A DNA stretch of 64,000 bases from Labilithrix sp. (GTDB taxonomy: Bacteria > Myxococcota_A > Polyangia > Polyangiales > Polyangiaceae), in the NCBI GenBank assembly GCA_019637105.1, contig JAHBWF010000013.1:1-64000 (forward strand), given 5' to 3'. A program made the translations under genes and the position numbers. This document shows positions 8,176 to 17,107 of this stretch, piece by piece. Each line of letters begins with the position of its first letter. Position 1 is the stretch's first letter. The notes under the pieces are model-generated. The model was not told where the DNA came from. It searched no databases and was given only the letters and a program-made list of their open reading frames with translations.

Positions 8176-10558
8176 GGACCCGCCGCCGCTGCGTGCGCGG
8201 GAGCTTGCCCTCGAGCGGCTGACGCTGAGCCGTCGGCATCATGTGGAAGCGGCTCGACGGACGCGCCGCCTGATCCGCGACCTTCACCTTGTCGCGCGTC
8301 AGCTCCATGAAGCGCTGCTGCGCGCGGACGGGGACGGCGCCGGGCTTGGTCCGGGCGTAGGCGCCCTGCGGGCCGAGCGTCCACGACTTGACGTTGTCCG
8401 CCCACTGGATGTTGAGGATCTCGATGAGCCGCGCGCGGATCGCCGAATCGTCGATCGGGGTCATCACCTCGACGCGGCGGTGGAAGTTGCGCGGCATCCA
8501 GTCCGCGCTCGAGATGTAGACCTCGTCCTTCCCGGCGTTCGCGAAATGGAAGATGCGCCCGTGCTCGAGGTACCGATCGATGATCGCGCGGACCTCGATG
8601 TTCTCGCTCACCCCGGGGACGCCCGGGCGGAGACAGCAGATGCCGCGCACGATGAGCTGGATCGGCACGCCCGCCTGCGACGCCCGGTAGAGCGCCTCGA
8701 TCACGTCCTCGTCCACGAGCGCGTTCATCTTCGCGACGACGCGCGCGGGCCGCCCCTGGCGCGCGTGCTCGGCCTCGCGCGCGATCAGGCCGAGCGTCGC
8801 CTCGTGCAGGCCGAGCGGCGCGACGATGAGCGAGTTCCACTTCGCCGGAGCGCTGTAGCCGGTGAGCAGGTTGAACAGCGACGAGGCGTCCGCGCCGATC
8901 GACGGCCGCGCCGTCAGGAGCCCGACGTCGCCGTAGAGGCGCGCGGTGCCGGAGTTGTAGTTGCCCGTCGCGAGGTGGACGTAGCGACGCAGGCCGCCGC
9001 GCTCGCGCCGGATGATGAGCAGGCACTTGGCGTGGGTCTTCAGCCCGAGGAGGCCGTAGACGACGTGGACGCCCGCCTGCTCGAGCGTGCGCGCCCACTG
9101 GATGTTCGACTCTTCGTCGAAGCGCGCCTTCAGCTCGACGATCGCCGTGACCTGCTTGCCGGTCTCGGCCGCGCGCGCGAGCGCCTTCACGATCGGCGAG
9201 TCGCCGCCCGCGCGATAGAGCGTCTGCTTGATGGCGAGGACGTCCGGGTCCTCGGCCGCGCGGGTGACGAGATCGACGATGGTGTCGAACGACTCGTAGG
9301 GGTGGTGCAAGAGGACGTCGCCCTCGCGGATGACCGCGAAGATGTCCTCGGTGTCGCGGAGCGGCGGGACCACGAGCGGGCTGTACGGATCGTCGCGCAG
9401 GTCGCGGCGCTCCTCGCGCGGCAGCCAGCCCATGAGGTCGGAGACGTTCAGCAGCGGGGACCGGTAGACGTCGCGCTCGGGATCGAGCTTCAGCGCGCGC
9501 ACCAGCTTGTTGAGCGAGTTCGGCGTCGGCTCGCCGGCCACCTCGAGGCGCACCGCGGCGCCGCGCTCGCGCCGGCGGAGCTCCTGCTGGATCGTCTGCA
9601 GGAGGTCTTGCGCTTCCTCCTCGTCGATCTCGAGGTCGAAGTTGCGCGTGACGCGGAAGACGTAGACGCCCTTCAAGCGCACGCCCGGGAAGATCGTCCC
9701 GACGTGCCGCGCGATCAGGTCCTCCAGCAGGACGAACGAGTGCCGCGCCCTCTCCGCCGGCGACTTCAGGCCCTGCACCTCGAGCAGGCGCGGGAGCATC
9801 ATCGGCACCTGGACGACGCCGAAGCCGGGCTCGCTCTCGCCTTCGCGCGAGAACATGACGCCGAGGTTGAGGCTCTTGTTGCGGACGTGCGGGAACGGGT
9901 GGCCGGGATCGATCGCGATCGGCGTGAGGATCGGGAAGACCTCGTTGTGGAACCGCTCGTCGAGCGCGGCGAGCGCCTCGGCGGGGAGCGTGTCGGGCTT
10001 CGTCAGCACGAACGTGCCGTCGGTGGCGAGCGCGGGCAGGAGGCCGCCCATGAGGGCCGCCATCTGCTGGCCGATGAGCTCGTGGACGCGCGCCGAGATC
10101 TTCACGAGCTGCTCGTGCGCCGTGAGGCCGTCGGCCGGGAGCTCGCCGACCTCGCCGGTGAGCTGCTGCTTGAGGCCCGCGACGCGGACCATGAAGAACT
10201 CGTCGAGGTTCGAGGCGACGATCGCGTGGAACTTCAGCCGCTCGAGCAGCGGGACCGACTCGTTCTCGGCCTCCGCGAGGACACGCGCGTTGAACTCGAT
10301 CCAGGAGAGCTCGCGGTTCAAGTAGAGCGACGGCGCGCGCAGGTCGGGCGCCTCGCCCGCGGCCGCCGGGGGCGGGACGCTCGCGGACGTGATCGTCCCG
10401 GACGCCGGACCGCTGCTCGAGCTCGCCGGTCCCGCGGGCGACGGCGGCGCGGCGACGACCGCCGCGGGGACGCCCGACGGGACGACGCCGGGCGCGGCCG
10501 GCGTCGAGTGTGAGCTCGACGACGAGGCCGGCGGATGATCGTGTCCAGACGGGGGCAT
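8165..10558 (-). CDS. ppk1: Polyphosphate kinase 1
   Basis: PPK1 reversibly polymerises the gamma-phosphate of ATP into polyphosphate. After a Pro/Ala/Ser-rich leader of about 75 residues, the conserved body begins with LYLNRELSWIEFNARVLAEA, the canonical PPK1 N-terminus. The autophosphorylated His lies in GLKTHAK (His509 from the ATG at 10558), and the second essential His is in HGRIFHF (His666); their spacing of 157 residues equals that of E. coli His435/His592. YVHLATGNYN, a phospholipase-D-like strand motif, is also present. Length is 797 residues against about 690 in E. coli, the excess being the N-terminal tail, plus a basic tail ending TQRRRVRKD. A GTG at 10567 would add three residues. 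The gene stands alone; no ppx or pho gene is adjacent. Confidence 0.97.
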   Translation of the reverse strand: MPPSGHDHPPASSSSSHSTPAAPGVVPSGVPAAVVAAPPSPAGPASSSSGPASGTITSASVPPPAAAGEAPDLRAPSLYLNRELSWIEFNARVLAEAENESVPLLERLKFHAIVASNLDEFFMVRVAGLKQQLTGEVGELPADGLTAHEQLVKISARVHELIGQQMAALMGGLLPALATDGTFVLTKPDTLPAEALAALDERFHNEVFPILTPIAIDPGHPFPHVRNKSLNLGVMFSREGESEPGFGVVQVPMMLPRLLEVQGLKSPAERARHSFVLLEDLIARHVGTIFPGVRLKGVYVFRVTRNFDLEIDEEEAQDLLQTIQQELRRRERGAAVRLEVAGEPTPNSLNKLVRALKLDPERDVYRSPLLNVSDLMGWLPREERRDLRDDPYSPLVVPPLRDTEDIFAVIREGDVLLHHPYESFDTIVDLVTRAAEDPDVLAIKQTLYRAGGDSPIVKALARAAETGKQVTAIVELKARFDEESNIQWARTLEQAGVHVVYGLLGLKTHAKCLLIIRRERGGLRRYVHLATGNYNSGTARLYGDVGLLTARPSIGADASSLFNLLTGYSAPAKWNSLIVAPLGLHEATLGLIAREAEHARQGRPARVVAKMNALVDEDVIEALYRASQAGVPIQLIVRGICCLRPGVPGVSENIEVRAIIDRYLEHGRIFHFANAGKDEVYISSADWMPRNFHRRVEVMTPIDDSAIRARLIEILNIQWADNVKSWTLGPQGAYARTKPGAVPVRAQQRFMELTRDKVKVADQAARPSSRFHMMPTAQRQPLEGKLPRTQRRRVRKD

Positions 10559-10649
10559 GACACTCACAGTCTACTCCAGTCCGGTGGGCTCCGTTCGTGA
10601 CGACTCCGCGACGTCTCGCCCCAACGCATTTTTTTCGCGAGCTCGAGGG

Positions 10650-12413
10650 TCACTCGGTCGGGGCCGCGACCTCGGGCTCACGCGCGGCGAGATCGTCCCT
10701 CAGCCAGATCCGGATGCCCTCGAAGTCGGCCGTCTGGCGGTAGCGCGAGGAGAGCCAGAGCGCGACCTCGGGGCAGTGCGCCGCGAAGTCCGCGACCGCG
10801 TCGGCCGAGGTCATGAGCGGCGAGCGGTCCACGAACACGAAGGCGGCCGGCGGCGAACGCTCGAGGCGCGCCGCGAGATCGGCGGCGTGGGCGTCGCGGA
10901 GGGCGACGATCCGCTCGCGCTCGACGTCGGTGGGCACGAGGCCTCCGGGATCGAAGCTGCCGTGCAGCGCGGCGTCGGCGTTCAGGTCGTAGGCGTAGAT
11001 GTACGGCGTCGCGCTGCGCCGGCGGGCCAAGAAGAGCAGGTAGGCGTCCATCGCGTACGTCTGGACGCGGTCGTCGGGCGTCGTCCGCGCGGCGACGTAC
11101 TCGGCGGCGTCGCGCATCGCGCGCGGGAAGTAGTCGATGCGGTCGAACGCCGAGAGGCGCGCGGCGCTCTCGAGCGACCCGGCGTCACGCGCGCTCGGCG
11201 CGGGGGCCGGCGGATAGGGCGCGGCCCAGGCGAGGTAGGCCGCGCGGCCGCCGACGACGAGCGCGGCGACGACGACGGCCAGGCGCCGCGCGACGACCGC
11301 GGTCGTGAGGGCCGGCGCCGCGAGCGCCCGCTCCCAGACCGCCGCGAGCGCGACGAGCCACGCGAACGAGACGCCCAGCGTCACCGGGTGAAAGTGGTAC
11401 GGAAACCCCTTCGCCTGGACGACCACCGACACCAGGCCGAGCGCCGGCATCGCCGCGACGGGGAGGGTCCGACGCGGGAGACGTCGCGTCACGATGAGCG
11501 CGGCGAGCGCCAGGCTCGTGAGGACCGCCACGCGCGCGAGCGACGCGTACCCCGGCATCGAGAGGATCGCCGACGCCGGGCGAGGCCAGATGAAGCGGTA
11601 CATCGCCGGCACGTCGACGAACGTGACGCGCGCCCACGCCCCGACGTCGCCGCGCGCGGCGACCCACGCGAGCGGGATCGCGAGGCCGATCGCCCCGCCG
11701 GCGAGGAAGAGGACGAGCCTCCGCGCGCGCGCGCGGAGGCCTCCAGGCTCGACGAGGAGCGCGACGATCTGCGACGCGGAGAAGAGCGCGAACGTCGGCT
11801 TGCCGAGCCACGGCACGAACGACGCGAGGCCCGCGGCGACGAGCGTGGCCGCCGTCGACTTCGAGCGCGGGTCGCCGCTGGCGCCGCGCGTCGCCTGGAG
11901 CGCGATCGACGCGAGGAGGAACCAGTCGAGGAAGCTCTCGCGCTGCGCCGTGTCCCAGAAGCCGTAGACCTCGTACTGCGCGCTGAGCGCGACCCACGCG
12001 GCCAGGGCCCAGGCCGCGCGGGCGAGCGACGTCGCGCGCCGATCGCCGTCGGCGATCGACGGGACGAGCGCGCCGGCGAACGCGAACGAGAGCCCCGTGC
12101 AGACGAGATCGAGGACGCGGAAGCGATGCTCGTCGGCGCCGCCGAGGAGCTGGAAGCCGGCGTGCACCATCGTGATGACGGGCCCGTTCACGTCGCGGAC
12201 GTCGCGGTAGGCGACGTCGCCCTGGCCGACCGCCCAGGCGACGTACTGGAAGATCCCCTGGTCGCGCCCGAGCGACGACCACGACGCGCGCACCGTCGCG
12301 TCCCACACGCCGCCGAGCGCGGGCAGCGCCACGAGCAGCGCCGGAACCGCCGGCCCCAGCCACGCGCCGACCTTCGACGCGGTGAGGCGTGCGGTCGCGC
12401 GCGTCGGGCCCAT
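10650..12413 (-). CDS. Multi-spanning GT-C type glycosyltransferase-like membrane protein
   Basis: The 587-residue protein has a short cytoplasmic N-terminus, about ten hydrophobic segments up to residue 410, and a soluble C-terminal domain of about 170 residues. The first extracytoplasmic loop carries GRDQGIFQYVAWAVGQGDV followed by YRDVRDVNGP, the pattern seen in ArnT/PMT-like (GT39/GT83) enzymes, where an acidic pair in this loop binds metal and sugar donor. Such proteins transfer sugars from a polyprenyl-phosphate donor on the outer face of the inner membrane. The acceptor is unknown. The C-terminal region includes RVQTYAMDAYLLFLARRR and a region with SSRYRQTADFEGIRIW typical of the family's periplasmic domain. 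The ATG at 12413 is used. It is separated from ppk1 by about 90 bp on the same strand. Confidence 0.75.
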   Translation of the reverse strand: MGPTRATARLTASKVGAWLGPAVPALLVALPALGGVWDATVRASWSSLGRDQGIFQYVAWAVGQGDVAYRDVRDVNGPVITMVHAGFQLLGGADEHRFRVLDLVCTGLSFAFAGALVPSIADGDRRATSLARAAWALAAWVALSAQYEVYGFWDTAQRESFLDWFLLASIALQATRGASGDPRSKSTAATLVAAGLASFVPWLGKPTFALFSASQIVALLVEPGGLRARARRLVLFLAGGAIGLAIPLAWVAARGDVGAWARVTFVDVPAMYRFIWPRPASAILSMPGYASLARVAVLTSLALAALIVTRRLPRRTLPVAAMPALGLVSVVVQAKGFPYHFHPVTLGVSFAWLVALAAVWERALAAPALTTAVVARRLAVVVAALVVGGRAAYLAWAAPYPPAPAPSARDAGSLESAARLSAFDRIDYFPRAMRDAAEYVAARTTPDDRVQTYAMDAYLLFLARRRSATPYIYAYDLNADAALHGSFDPGGLVPTDVERERIVALRDAHAADLAARLERSPPAAFVFVDRSPLMTSADAVADFAAHCPEVALWLSSRYRQTADFEGIRIWLRDDLAAREPEVAAPTE

Positions 12414-12713
12414 CGACGCGACCTTAACATGACGCGTCGCCCCTTCCTTTTGGCTCCGCCGCCGTCGGGACCGGCGCTCGAGCCGGACGAAGGACGCACT
12501 TTCCTCCTCGAGATCGCCTCAGCGATCCGACGTCGCGCCGATGCTGTGCATCGGGCGTGCCATGGTCCGGCCCCGACCACGGCGCCGCGGGTAACGCTCG
12601 ACCTCGAGCATGGAGTCGGGAGACAATCGCCCTTCGGACGCAGGTGCGTCCGTCCGTCGCCGATCCGACCGAGCTTGACTTGGATGCCTGACGAGCGACG
12701 CTAGGAGCGACCC
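12414..12713. other. Divergent intergenic region
   Basis: These 300 bp separate the minus-strand GT-C gene from the plus-strand DHH gene and must hold both promoters. TTGACT at 12675-12680 is a possible -35 element, but no good -10 follows at the right spacing. TAGGAG just before the ATG is a ribosome-binding site for the DHH gene. Nothing else was recognised. Confidence 0.4.
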
Positions 12714-13850
12714 ATGAACGAACCGGTCCGTCGGTTGCCGTTGCCTCAACACGATCGCGCAGAACGAGCCCGCGGCTTCGCCGAAGCGCTCGGCGCGGCC
12801 AAGGGCAAGCACCTGCTCATCGCCCTCCGTGGGCATCCCGATCCCGACGGCATCGCGTCGGCGCTGGCGCAGGCGCACATTGCGCAGCGACTCGGCGTCG
12901 CGAAGACGACCATCAGCTACTGCCACGAGCTGAGCCACCGCGAGAACCGCGCCCTCGTGAAGCTTCTCAACGTCGAGATGAAGAAGCTCAAGAACGTCCA
13001 CGATCTCAGCGAGCCGGCGGACTTCGTCGGCCTCGTGGACGCGCACGACGTCGATCCGGACATGGTGGGCGTCGACCAGATCGAGCCGCTCACGATCGTC
13101 GACCACCACCGCGCGCACGCCCCGCCGCGCGCGCGCTTCGTCGACATGCGAAACGACGTCGGCGCGACGGCGACGATCTTCGTGGAGTACCTCCAGGAGC
13201 TCTGTCCGCTCTCGGCCGACAGCGACGACGATCGCCGCATCGCCACCGCGCTGATGCACGGCCTCGCGACCGACACCGACGACTTCTCGCTCGCCCGGAC
13301 CACGGACTTCCGCGCGGCCGCGCAGCTCGCGGACATCTGCGATCGCGATCTGCTCCAGGATCTCTCGCGCCGGCTGATCGCGCCGAGCGCGATGGACGTC
13401 ATCGCGCGCGCGCTCGCCGCGCTCGTCGTCCGCCGCAACTTCGCGATGTCGGGCGTCGGCTTCGTGTCGGAGAGCGAGCGCGACACGATCGCGCAGGCGG
13501 CCGACTTCCTCATCCGCCGCGAGGACATCGACACCGTCGTCGTCTACGGCATCGTCGGCGACCGCTTCATCGAGGGCTCGCTCCGCACGCACTCGCCCAG
13601 CGTCGATCCCGCGGTGTGGCTCGAGCAGGCGTTCGGTCACGACGAGCGCGGCAAGGCCTACGGCGGCGGACGCAGCGACAAGGGCGGCTTCCGCATCCCG
13701 ATCGGCTTCCTCGGACGGGCCACCGACCGCGCTCAGCTCTGGGCGCTCGTCGAGCACGCCGCGCGCCAGGCCCTCTTGAAGCAGCTCGGCGAGGAGCCCT
13801 CGCCCGCGCTCGGCACGACGGCCGCGAGCCACGCCGCGAACGCGAGCTGA
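12714..13850 (+). CDS. DHH-family phosphoesterase (NrnA/RecJ-like, DHHA1)
   Basis: The protein of 378 residues carries the DHH-superfamily metal-binding motifs in order: HPDPDGIAS (near 43-51), a DAHD segment (VDAHDVDPDM) and the signature DHH at 130-132 (IVDHHRAH), then a fourth Asp region (GLATDTDDFS). The C-terminal DHHA1 substrate-binding half ends with GGGRSDKGGFRIP, the glycine-rich motif of NrnA/GdpP-like enzymes. Members hydrolyse nanoRNA, pAp or cyclic dinucleotides with manganese; the lack of membrane or PAS domains argues for a cytoplasmic NrnA-like oligoribonuclease or pAp phosphatase. AGGAG precedes the ATG. The next gene starts 24 bp downstream on the same strand, so the two probably form an operon. 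Confidence 0.85.
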   Translation: MNEPVRRLPLPQHDRAERARGFAEALGAAKGKHLLIALRGHPDPDGIASALAQAHIAQRLGVAKTTISYCHELSHRENRALVKLLNVEMKKLKNVHDLSEPADFVGLVDAHDVDPDMVGVDQIEPLTIVDHHRAHAPPRARFVDMRNDVGATATIFVEYLQELCPLSADSDDDRRIATALMHGLATDTDDFSLARTTDFRAAAQLADICDRDLLQDLSRRLIAPSAMDVIARALAALVVRRNFAMSGVGFVSESERDTIAQAADFLIRREDIDTVVVYGIVGDRFIEGSLRTHSPSVDPAVWLEQAFGHDERGKAYGGGRSDKGGFRIPIGFLGRATDRAQLWALVEHAARQALLKQLGEEPSPALGTTAASHAANAS

Positions 13851-13873
13851 TCGACGACGCGACGCCCGACGCC

Positions 13874-14758
13874 ATGCGCATCGCGTTCGTGGGCCTGCCG
13901 CTGGCGGCGCTCCTGCTCGCTCGAGACGGCCACACGATCGTGTGGGCCGGGCTCTGCCGGCGCGGCGCGATCGGCACGCGCCGGTTGACGAAGCTGCTCG
14001 GCGAGGAGCGCGTCGCGATCGTCCCGGACCTCGCGGAGAGCGCGCGGGCGATCCGCGCGGCCGAGCCGGACCTCGTCGTGAGCTGGTTCTGGACGAAGAA
14101 CGTGCCGCGCGCCGTGCGCGAGGCCGCGCCCCTCGGGGCCATCGGCGTCCATCCGTCGCTCCTGCCGCGCCACCGCGGGCCGGATCCGACGTTCTGGGCG
14201 ATCGACGCGGGCGACCGCGAGACCGGCGTCACGGCCCACGTGCTCGACGACGACTACGACACCGGGGCGATCCTCGGGCAGCGACGGCTCGCGATCGATC
14301 CGGAGTGGAGCGCGTGGCGCCTCGCGAAGCGGCTCGATCGACCTTCGCTCGCGCTCCTCCGAGAGACGGCGCTCGCCTACGCGCGCGGAGAGCCGCCGGC
14401 GCCGCGCGCCCAGGACGAGGCGCTCGCGACGGACGCGCCGGCGCCGGAGGACGAGCTGCTCGAGATCCGCTGGTCCGAGCCGGCGGCGGCGATCGCGCGG
14501 CGCGTGCGCGCGGCGAGCCCGTGGCCCGGCGCGTTCACGGAGATCGCCGGGGCGGTGGTCACGCTGACGCGCGTCCGGACGACGAGCGACGTCCCGCGGG
14601 CGCTCGAGCCGGGCGAGGCCTGCGTGCGCGGCGACGGGGTCGCGATCGTGCGCGCCGGCGACGGCGGCGTGGAGCTCCTCGCCGGACGGATCGACGACGA
14701 CGAGCGCGAGCTCGACGCGGACGCGCTCGCCGAGCTCGTCCGCGCGTCCGCGCGCTGA
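13874..14758 (+). CDS. Formyltransferase-family protein lacking the catalytic Asn
   Basis: This 294-residue protein resembles methionyl-tRNA formyltransferase: an N-terminal Rossmann-like strand (MRIAFVGLPLAALLLA), the HPSLLPRHRG loop, and a C-terminal OB-like domain (about 200-290). Formyltransferases use an Asn-His-Asp triad (Asn106, His108, Asp144 in E. coli Fmt). Here His93 and Asp129 (DDDYDTG) align, but the Asn position is Gly91 (AIGVHPSLLP). The 10-formyl-tetrahydrofolate fold is thus kept, while the usual stabilising Asn is missing, so a different acyl transfer or an altered chemistry is possible. It is probably not the main tRNA formyltransferase. The gene follows the DHH gene by 23 bp. 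The 3' end lies in a strong hairpin shared with the convergent BON gene. Confidence 0.75.
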   Translation: MRIAFVGLPLAALLLARDGHTIVWAGLCRRGAIGTRRLTKLLGEERVAIVPDLAESARAIRAAEPDLVVSWFWTKNVPRAVREAAPLGAIGVHPSLLPRHRGPDPTFWAIDAGDRETGVTAHVLDDDYDTGAILGQRRLAIDPEWSAWRLAKRLDRPSLALLRETALAYARGEPPAPRAQDEALATDAPAPEDELLEIRWSEPAAAIARRVRAASPWPGAFTEIAGAVVTLTRVRTTSDVPRALEPGEACVRGDGVAIVRAGDGGVELLAGRIDDDERELDADALAELVRASAR

Positions 14759-14772
14759 ACCGCGCGGACGCG
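14743..14772. terminator. 12-bp hairpin shared by two convergent gene ends
   Basis: CGCGTCCGCGCG (14743-14754) and its exact complement (14761-14772) enclose a six-base loop CTGAAC that contains the stop codon of the formyltransferase-like gene (14756-14758). The stop codon of the opposing BON gene follows at once (14773-14775). It is well placed as a bidirectional terminator, though without a T-run. Confidence 0.6.
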
Positions 14773-15534
14773 TCAGGGCATCATCAGCGCGAGCGGCAGG
14801 ACGAACGCGACGTCGGCGTCCGAGGGATCGTCGTGGCGGATCGTGAGGCGGTTGTGGACGGCGCGGACGCCGGCCACGGCCGCGGTGACCTCCTCCGCCG
14901 CGCGCTTCGAGCGGGCGTCGGTCACGGTGCCCTCGAGCGTCACCTCGCGTCGCTCGACGCGGACGGCGACGTCCGACGCGTCGAGGTCGCGGCGCTCCCG
15001 CAGCGCGTCGTACACGTCGTCGAGGATGCGCGTGTCCGTGCGCTCTCCCTCCGCGCGCGGACCGACGTGAAGCGCGCTCGCGACGCCCGCCTTCAGGCGC
15101 TGCCACACGCTCGGCCGCGGGTGCTCGTGCGCGTGCAGGTGCGCGAAATACGGATCCGACTCCGGGTCTTTGTAGACCAGCCACGGCCAGGCCTCCTTCT
15201 CCGGGAGCGAGGCGTGGCTCGCGTCGACCGTGATGACGCCGGGGTGAGGCTCACGATGGTAGGCGAAGCTGCCCTCCTCCGGGTGGACGCTGGGACCGCA
15301 GCCGTAGCCGCGTTCGTCGATCTCGGCGTTGCGCGTGTACATGTCGCGCTGGTCGTACCAGGCCAGGCCGATCGCCCAAGGGCTCTGGTTGACCTCGCGC
15401 ATCCGCTCCGCGAGTCGCTGCCGGTCACGGCGCTCGACGTCCGGGTCGCGCTCGATCCGGCGCGCGCCGAAGCGCTCGCGCTCACGGCGCGCCGCGCGAT
15501 CCTGCCAGGTCGCCTCGTCCCATCGATGATCCAT
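14773..15534 (-). CDS. BON-domain protein
   Basis: The C-terminal third (about 165-240) is a BON domain: ILDDVYDALRERRDLDASDV, then VRVERREVTLEGTVTDARSK, then VAGVRAVHNRLTI, the alternating helix and strand pattern with the central conserved Gly. BON domains bind phospholipids or other ligands and are usually periplasmic. Here no signal peptide is seen: the N-terminus (MDHRWDEATWQDRAARRERER) is highly charged and the first 150 residues are rich in Trp, Tyr, His and Pro, a composition I do not recognise. I chose the ATG at 15534; an earlier in-frame start would add an implausible Arg-rich stretch. A cytoplasmic or membrane-associated stress role, as for other BON proteins, is only a guess. Confidence 0.75.
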   Translation of the reverse strand: MDHRWDEATWQDRAARRERERFGARRIERDPDVERRDRQRLAERMREVNQSPWAIGLAWYDQRDMYTRNAEIDERGYGCGPSVHPEEGSFAYHREPHPGVITVDASHASLPEKEAWPWLVYKDPESDPYFAHLHAHEHPRPSVWQRLKAGVASALHVGPRAEGERTDTRILDDVYDALRERRDLDASDVAVRVERREVTLEGTVTDARSKRAAEEVTAAVAGVRAVHNRLTIRHDDPSDADVAFVLPLALMMP

Positions 15535-15826
15535 TCGTCGCCTCCAGCTCCAGCACCGCCGCAATGCGAACCGCATGCCGTCCGAGAGAGAAGATCAGGC
15601 GTCGCCTCCGGGCTCGAGGCCGGACACCGTCGAGACAATCGCGCGCGGCTGTCGCAAGGTGCCGCGCTCGAGCGGTTGGGCCGGCGGCCGCGGTCGGCCT
15701 CATCGTGCCTTTTCCTGCAGAAAGCGGTCCCCCCGAAGCGGAAAGTTTGTTTCGACGAGCGTCGGTTGGCGCTACGATGCGGTCGACGGCGCCAGAAGGC
15801 GCCCTCCCCCCAGCTTCGAGGCGATA

Positions 15827-16931
15827 GTGAGCGATCCCGTTTCGACGTCACGCACGGCACGCGAGTCGCTCGCGCGCGGACTCAACGCCCTGCAGGCCGA
15901 CCCGAGCGTGCCGAGTCACCTCGTGGACCTCGCGGCGCCCATCGCGCAGGCGATGGGCGCGCTCCACCAGCTCGAGCGAACGAGCCAGCTCGCGCCCCAC
16001 GCGGACGTCGCGCTGAACCACGTACGCGGCGCGCTCGCGCAGCTCCAGGCGGCCCCCAGCGATCACCCCGCCGTGACGGCCGCCCTCGAGGCCGTCGCGA
16101 AGTCGCTCACGCTCGTTCATTCCCTCAGCCGATGGCGAACGGCCCGCGCCGCAACCGCAGGCCCAGCCCGCGCCGCAGGCCCAGCCCGCGCCGCAGCCGC
16201 AGGCCCAGCCTGCGCCGCAGCCGCACGCGCAGCCCGCGCCGCAGCCGCAGGCGCAGCCTGCGCCGCAGCCCCAGCCCAGCCGCAGGCGCAGCCCGTGCCG
16301 CAGCCGCAGGCCGCCTTCGCCGCGGCCGGGATGCCCGCCGAACGCCGCCGGGGCGGCGCGCGGCGGGACCGCCGGGATGGCCGCGAAGGCGCCCGCGGTG
16401 AGCGGCGCGCAGCCGAGCTTCCCGCAGGCGCAGCACGCTCCGCAGGCGGGCCCGTCCGGCGGCTACCCCGCGCCGAACGTCGCGCGCGACCCGTTCGCGG
16501 CGCGCGATCCCTTCGCCTCGCCTGCTCCGCAGGCGCCTCCGGGAGCCCCGGCGGGGCCGCCCGCGACGCCCAGCATGCCCGTGCCCGCGCCGCCGGCGAC
16601 GGGCAACATGCAGCTCATCACCGCGGACCTCGGCGCGCACAGCCCGACCAACTTCTACAAGGGCCTCTCCGGCAACGACATCATCGATCACGGCGGCCTC
16701 TTCGTCTCGACGTACGTCTCGCCGAAGATGGGCACGCCGATCCGGCTGAAGGTCTCGCTCCCCGGCGGCTACGAGTTCGAAGCCAACGCCGTCGTGAAGT
16801 GGACGCGTGAGCAGGGCGGCGACGCTCCTCCGGGCTTCGGGGCGCAGATCACCGCGATCACGCCCGAGGCGCGGCAGCTCGTCTACCGCTACGTCCGGAA
16901 CCGCGAGCCGCTCTTCCACGACGACCTTTAG
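15827..16931 (+). CDS. PilZ-domain protein with frame-broken Pro/Gln/Ala linker
   Basis: Two coding segments in different frames belong together. From the GTG at 15827 (preceded by GAGG) about 100 residues read as a sensible helical N-terminal domain (ARESLARGLNALQADPSVPS). The C-terminal segment, open from at least 16377 to the stop at 16929-16931, ends with a PilZ domain: TNFYKGLSGNDIIDHGGLFV, a PKMGTPIRLKVSLPGG strand pair, VKWTRE and GFGAQI. PilZ domains bind cyclic di-GMP or serve as protein modules; the RxxxR and D/NxSxxG motifs are only partly present, so ligand binding is uncertain. Between them lies a QPQAQPAP repeat in which the frame changes: a one-base shift near 16120-16131, a compensating pair near 16275 and 16331, leaving a net shift of one. 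This may be real decay or an assembly error in a repetitive tract. Confidence 0.6.
16141..16330 (+). repeat. Low-complexity coding repeat (Pro-Gln-Ala) with frame changes
   Basis: Repeated blocks of GCGCCGCAGCCGCAGGC type encode QPQAQPAP units in the frame of the downstream PilZ domain. The unit is interrupted near 16270-16277 (CCCCAGCCCAGC), after which the same repeat continues in another frame until about 16331. Confidence 0.75.
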
Positions 16932-17009
16932 GCCCCTTCAGGGCGCCTTTCACGGCCCGCGGCGGGCCGGATCGGCCGCCCCCGCGGACCGAATTCGCGG
17001 GCGCCAACC

Positions 17010-17038
17010 TTGACACCAATAACTGTCACTGTCATAAG
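17010..17038 (+). promoter_or_regulatory. Candidate promoter of the desaturase gene
   Basis: TTGACA (17010-17015) and CATAAG (17033-17038) are separated by 17 bp, a good sigma-70-type match in this G+C-rich DNA. The spacer holds TGACA and TGTCA in inverted orientation (17011-17015 and 17024-17028), plus a second TGTCA, so a regulator could bind there. The MerR gene downstream is one candidate. Confidence 0.55.
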
Positions 17039-17107
17039 TGATTCACCGGCCCGCGGTGACGTCGCCCTGACGAGCAGGGTCCCCCGCCGGCCGCGGGAGG
17101 CATTTCC

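Noticed and set aside
8243..10513. 756-residue open frame opposite ppk1
   Set aside because: It is a shadow of ppk1 in very G+C-rich DNA; the Asp/Arg/Ala/Val-rich sequence has no domain and ppk1 has all its catalytic residues.
10618..10640. T-run after a short inverted repeat as an intrinsic terminator
   Set aside because: The T-run is on the plus strand while the flanking genes are both on the minus strand, and the stem is only four pairs.
16141..16330. CRISPR-like array
   Set aside because: The repeated blocks are contiguous coding Pro-Gln-Ala units without spacers, and no cas gene is present.
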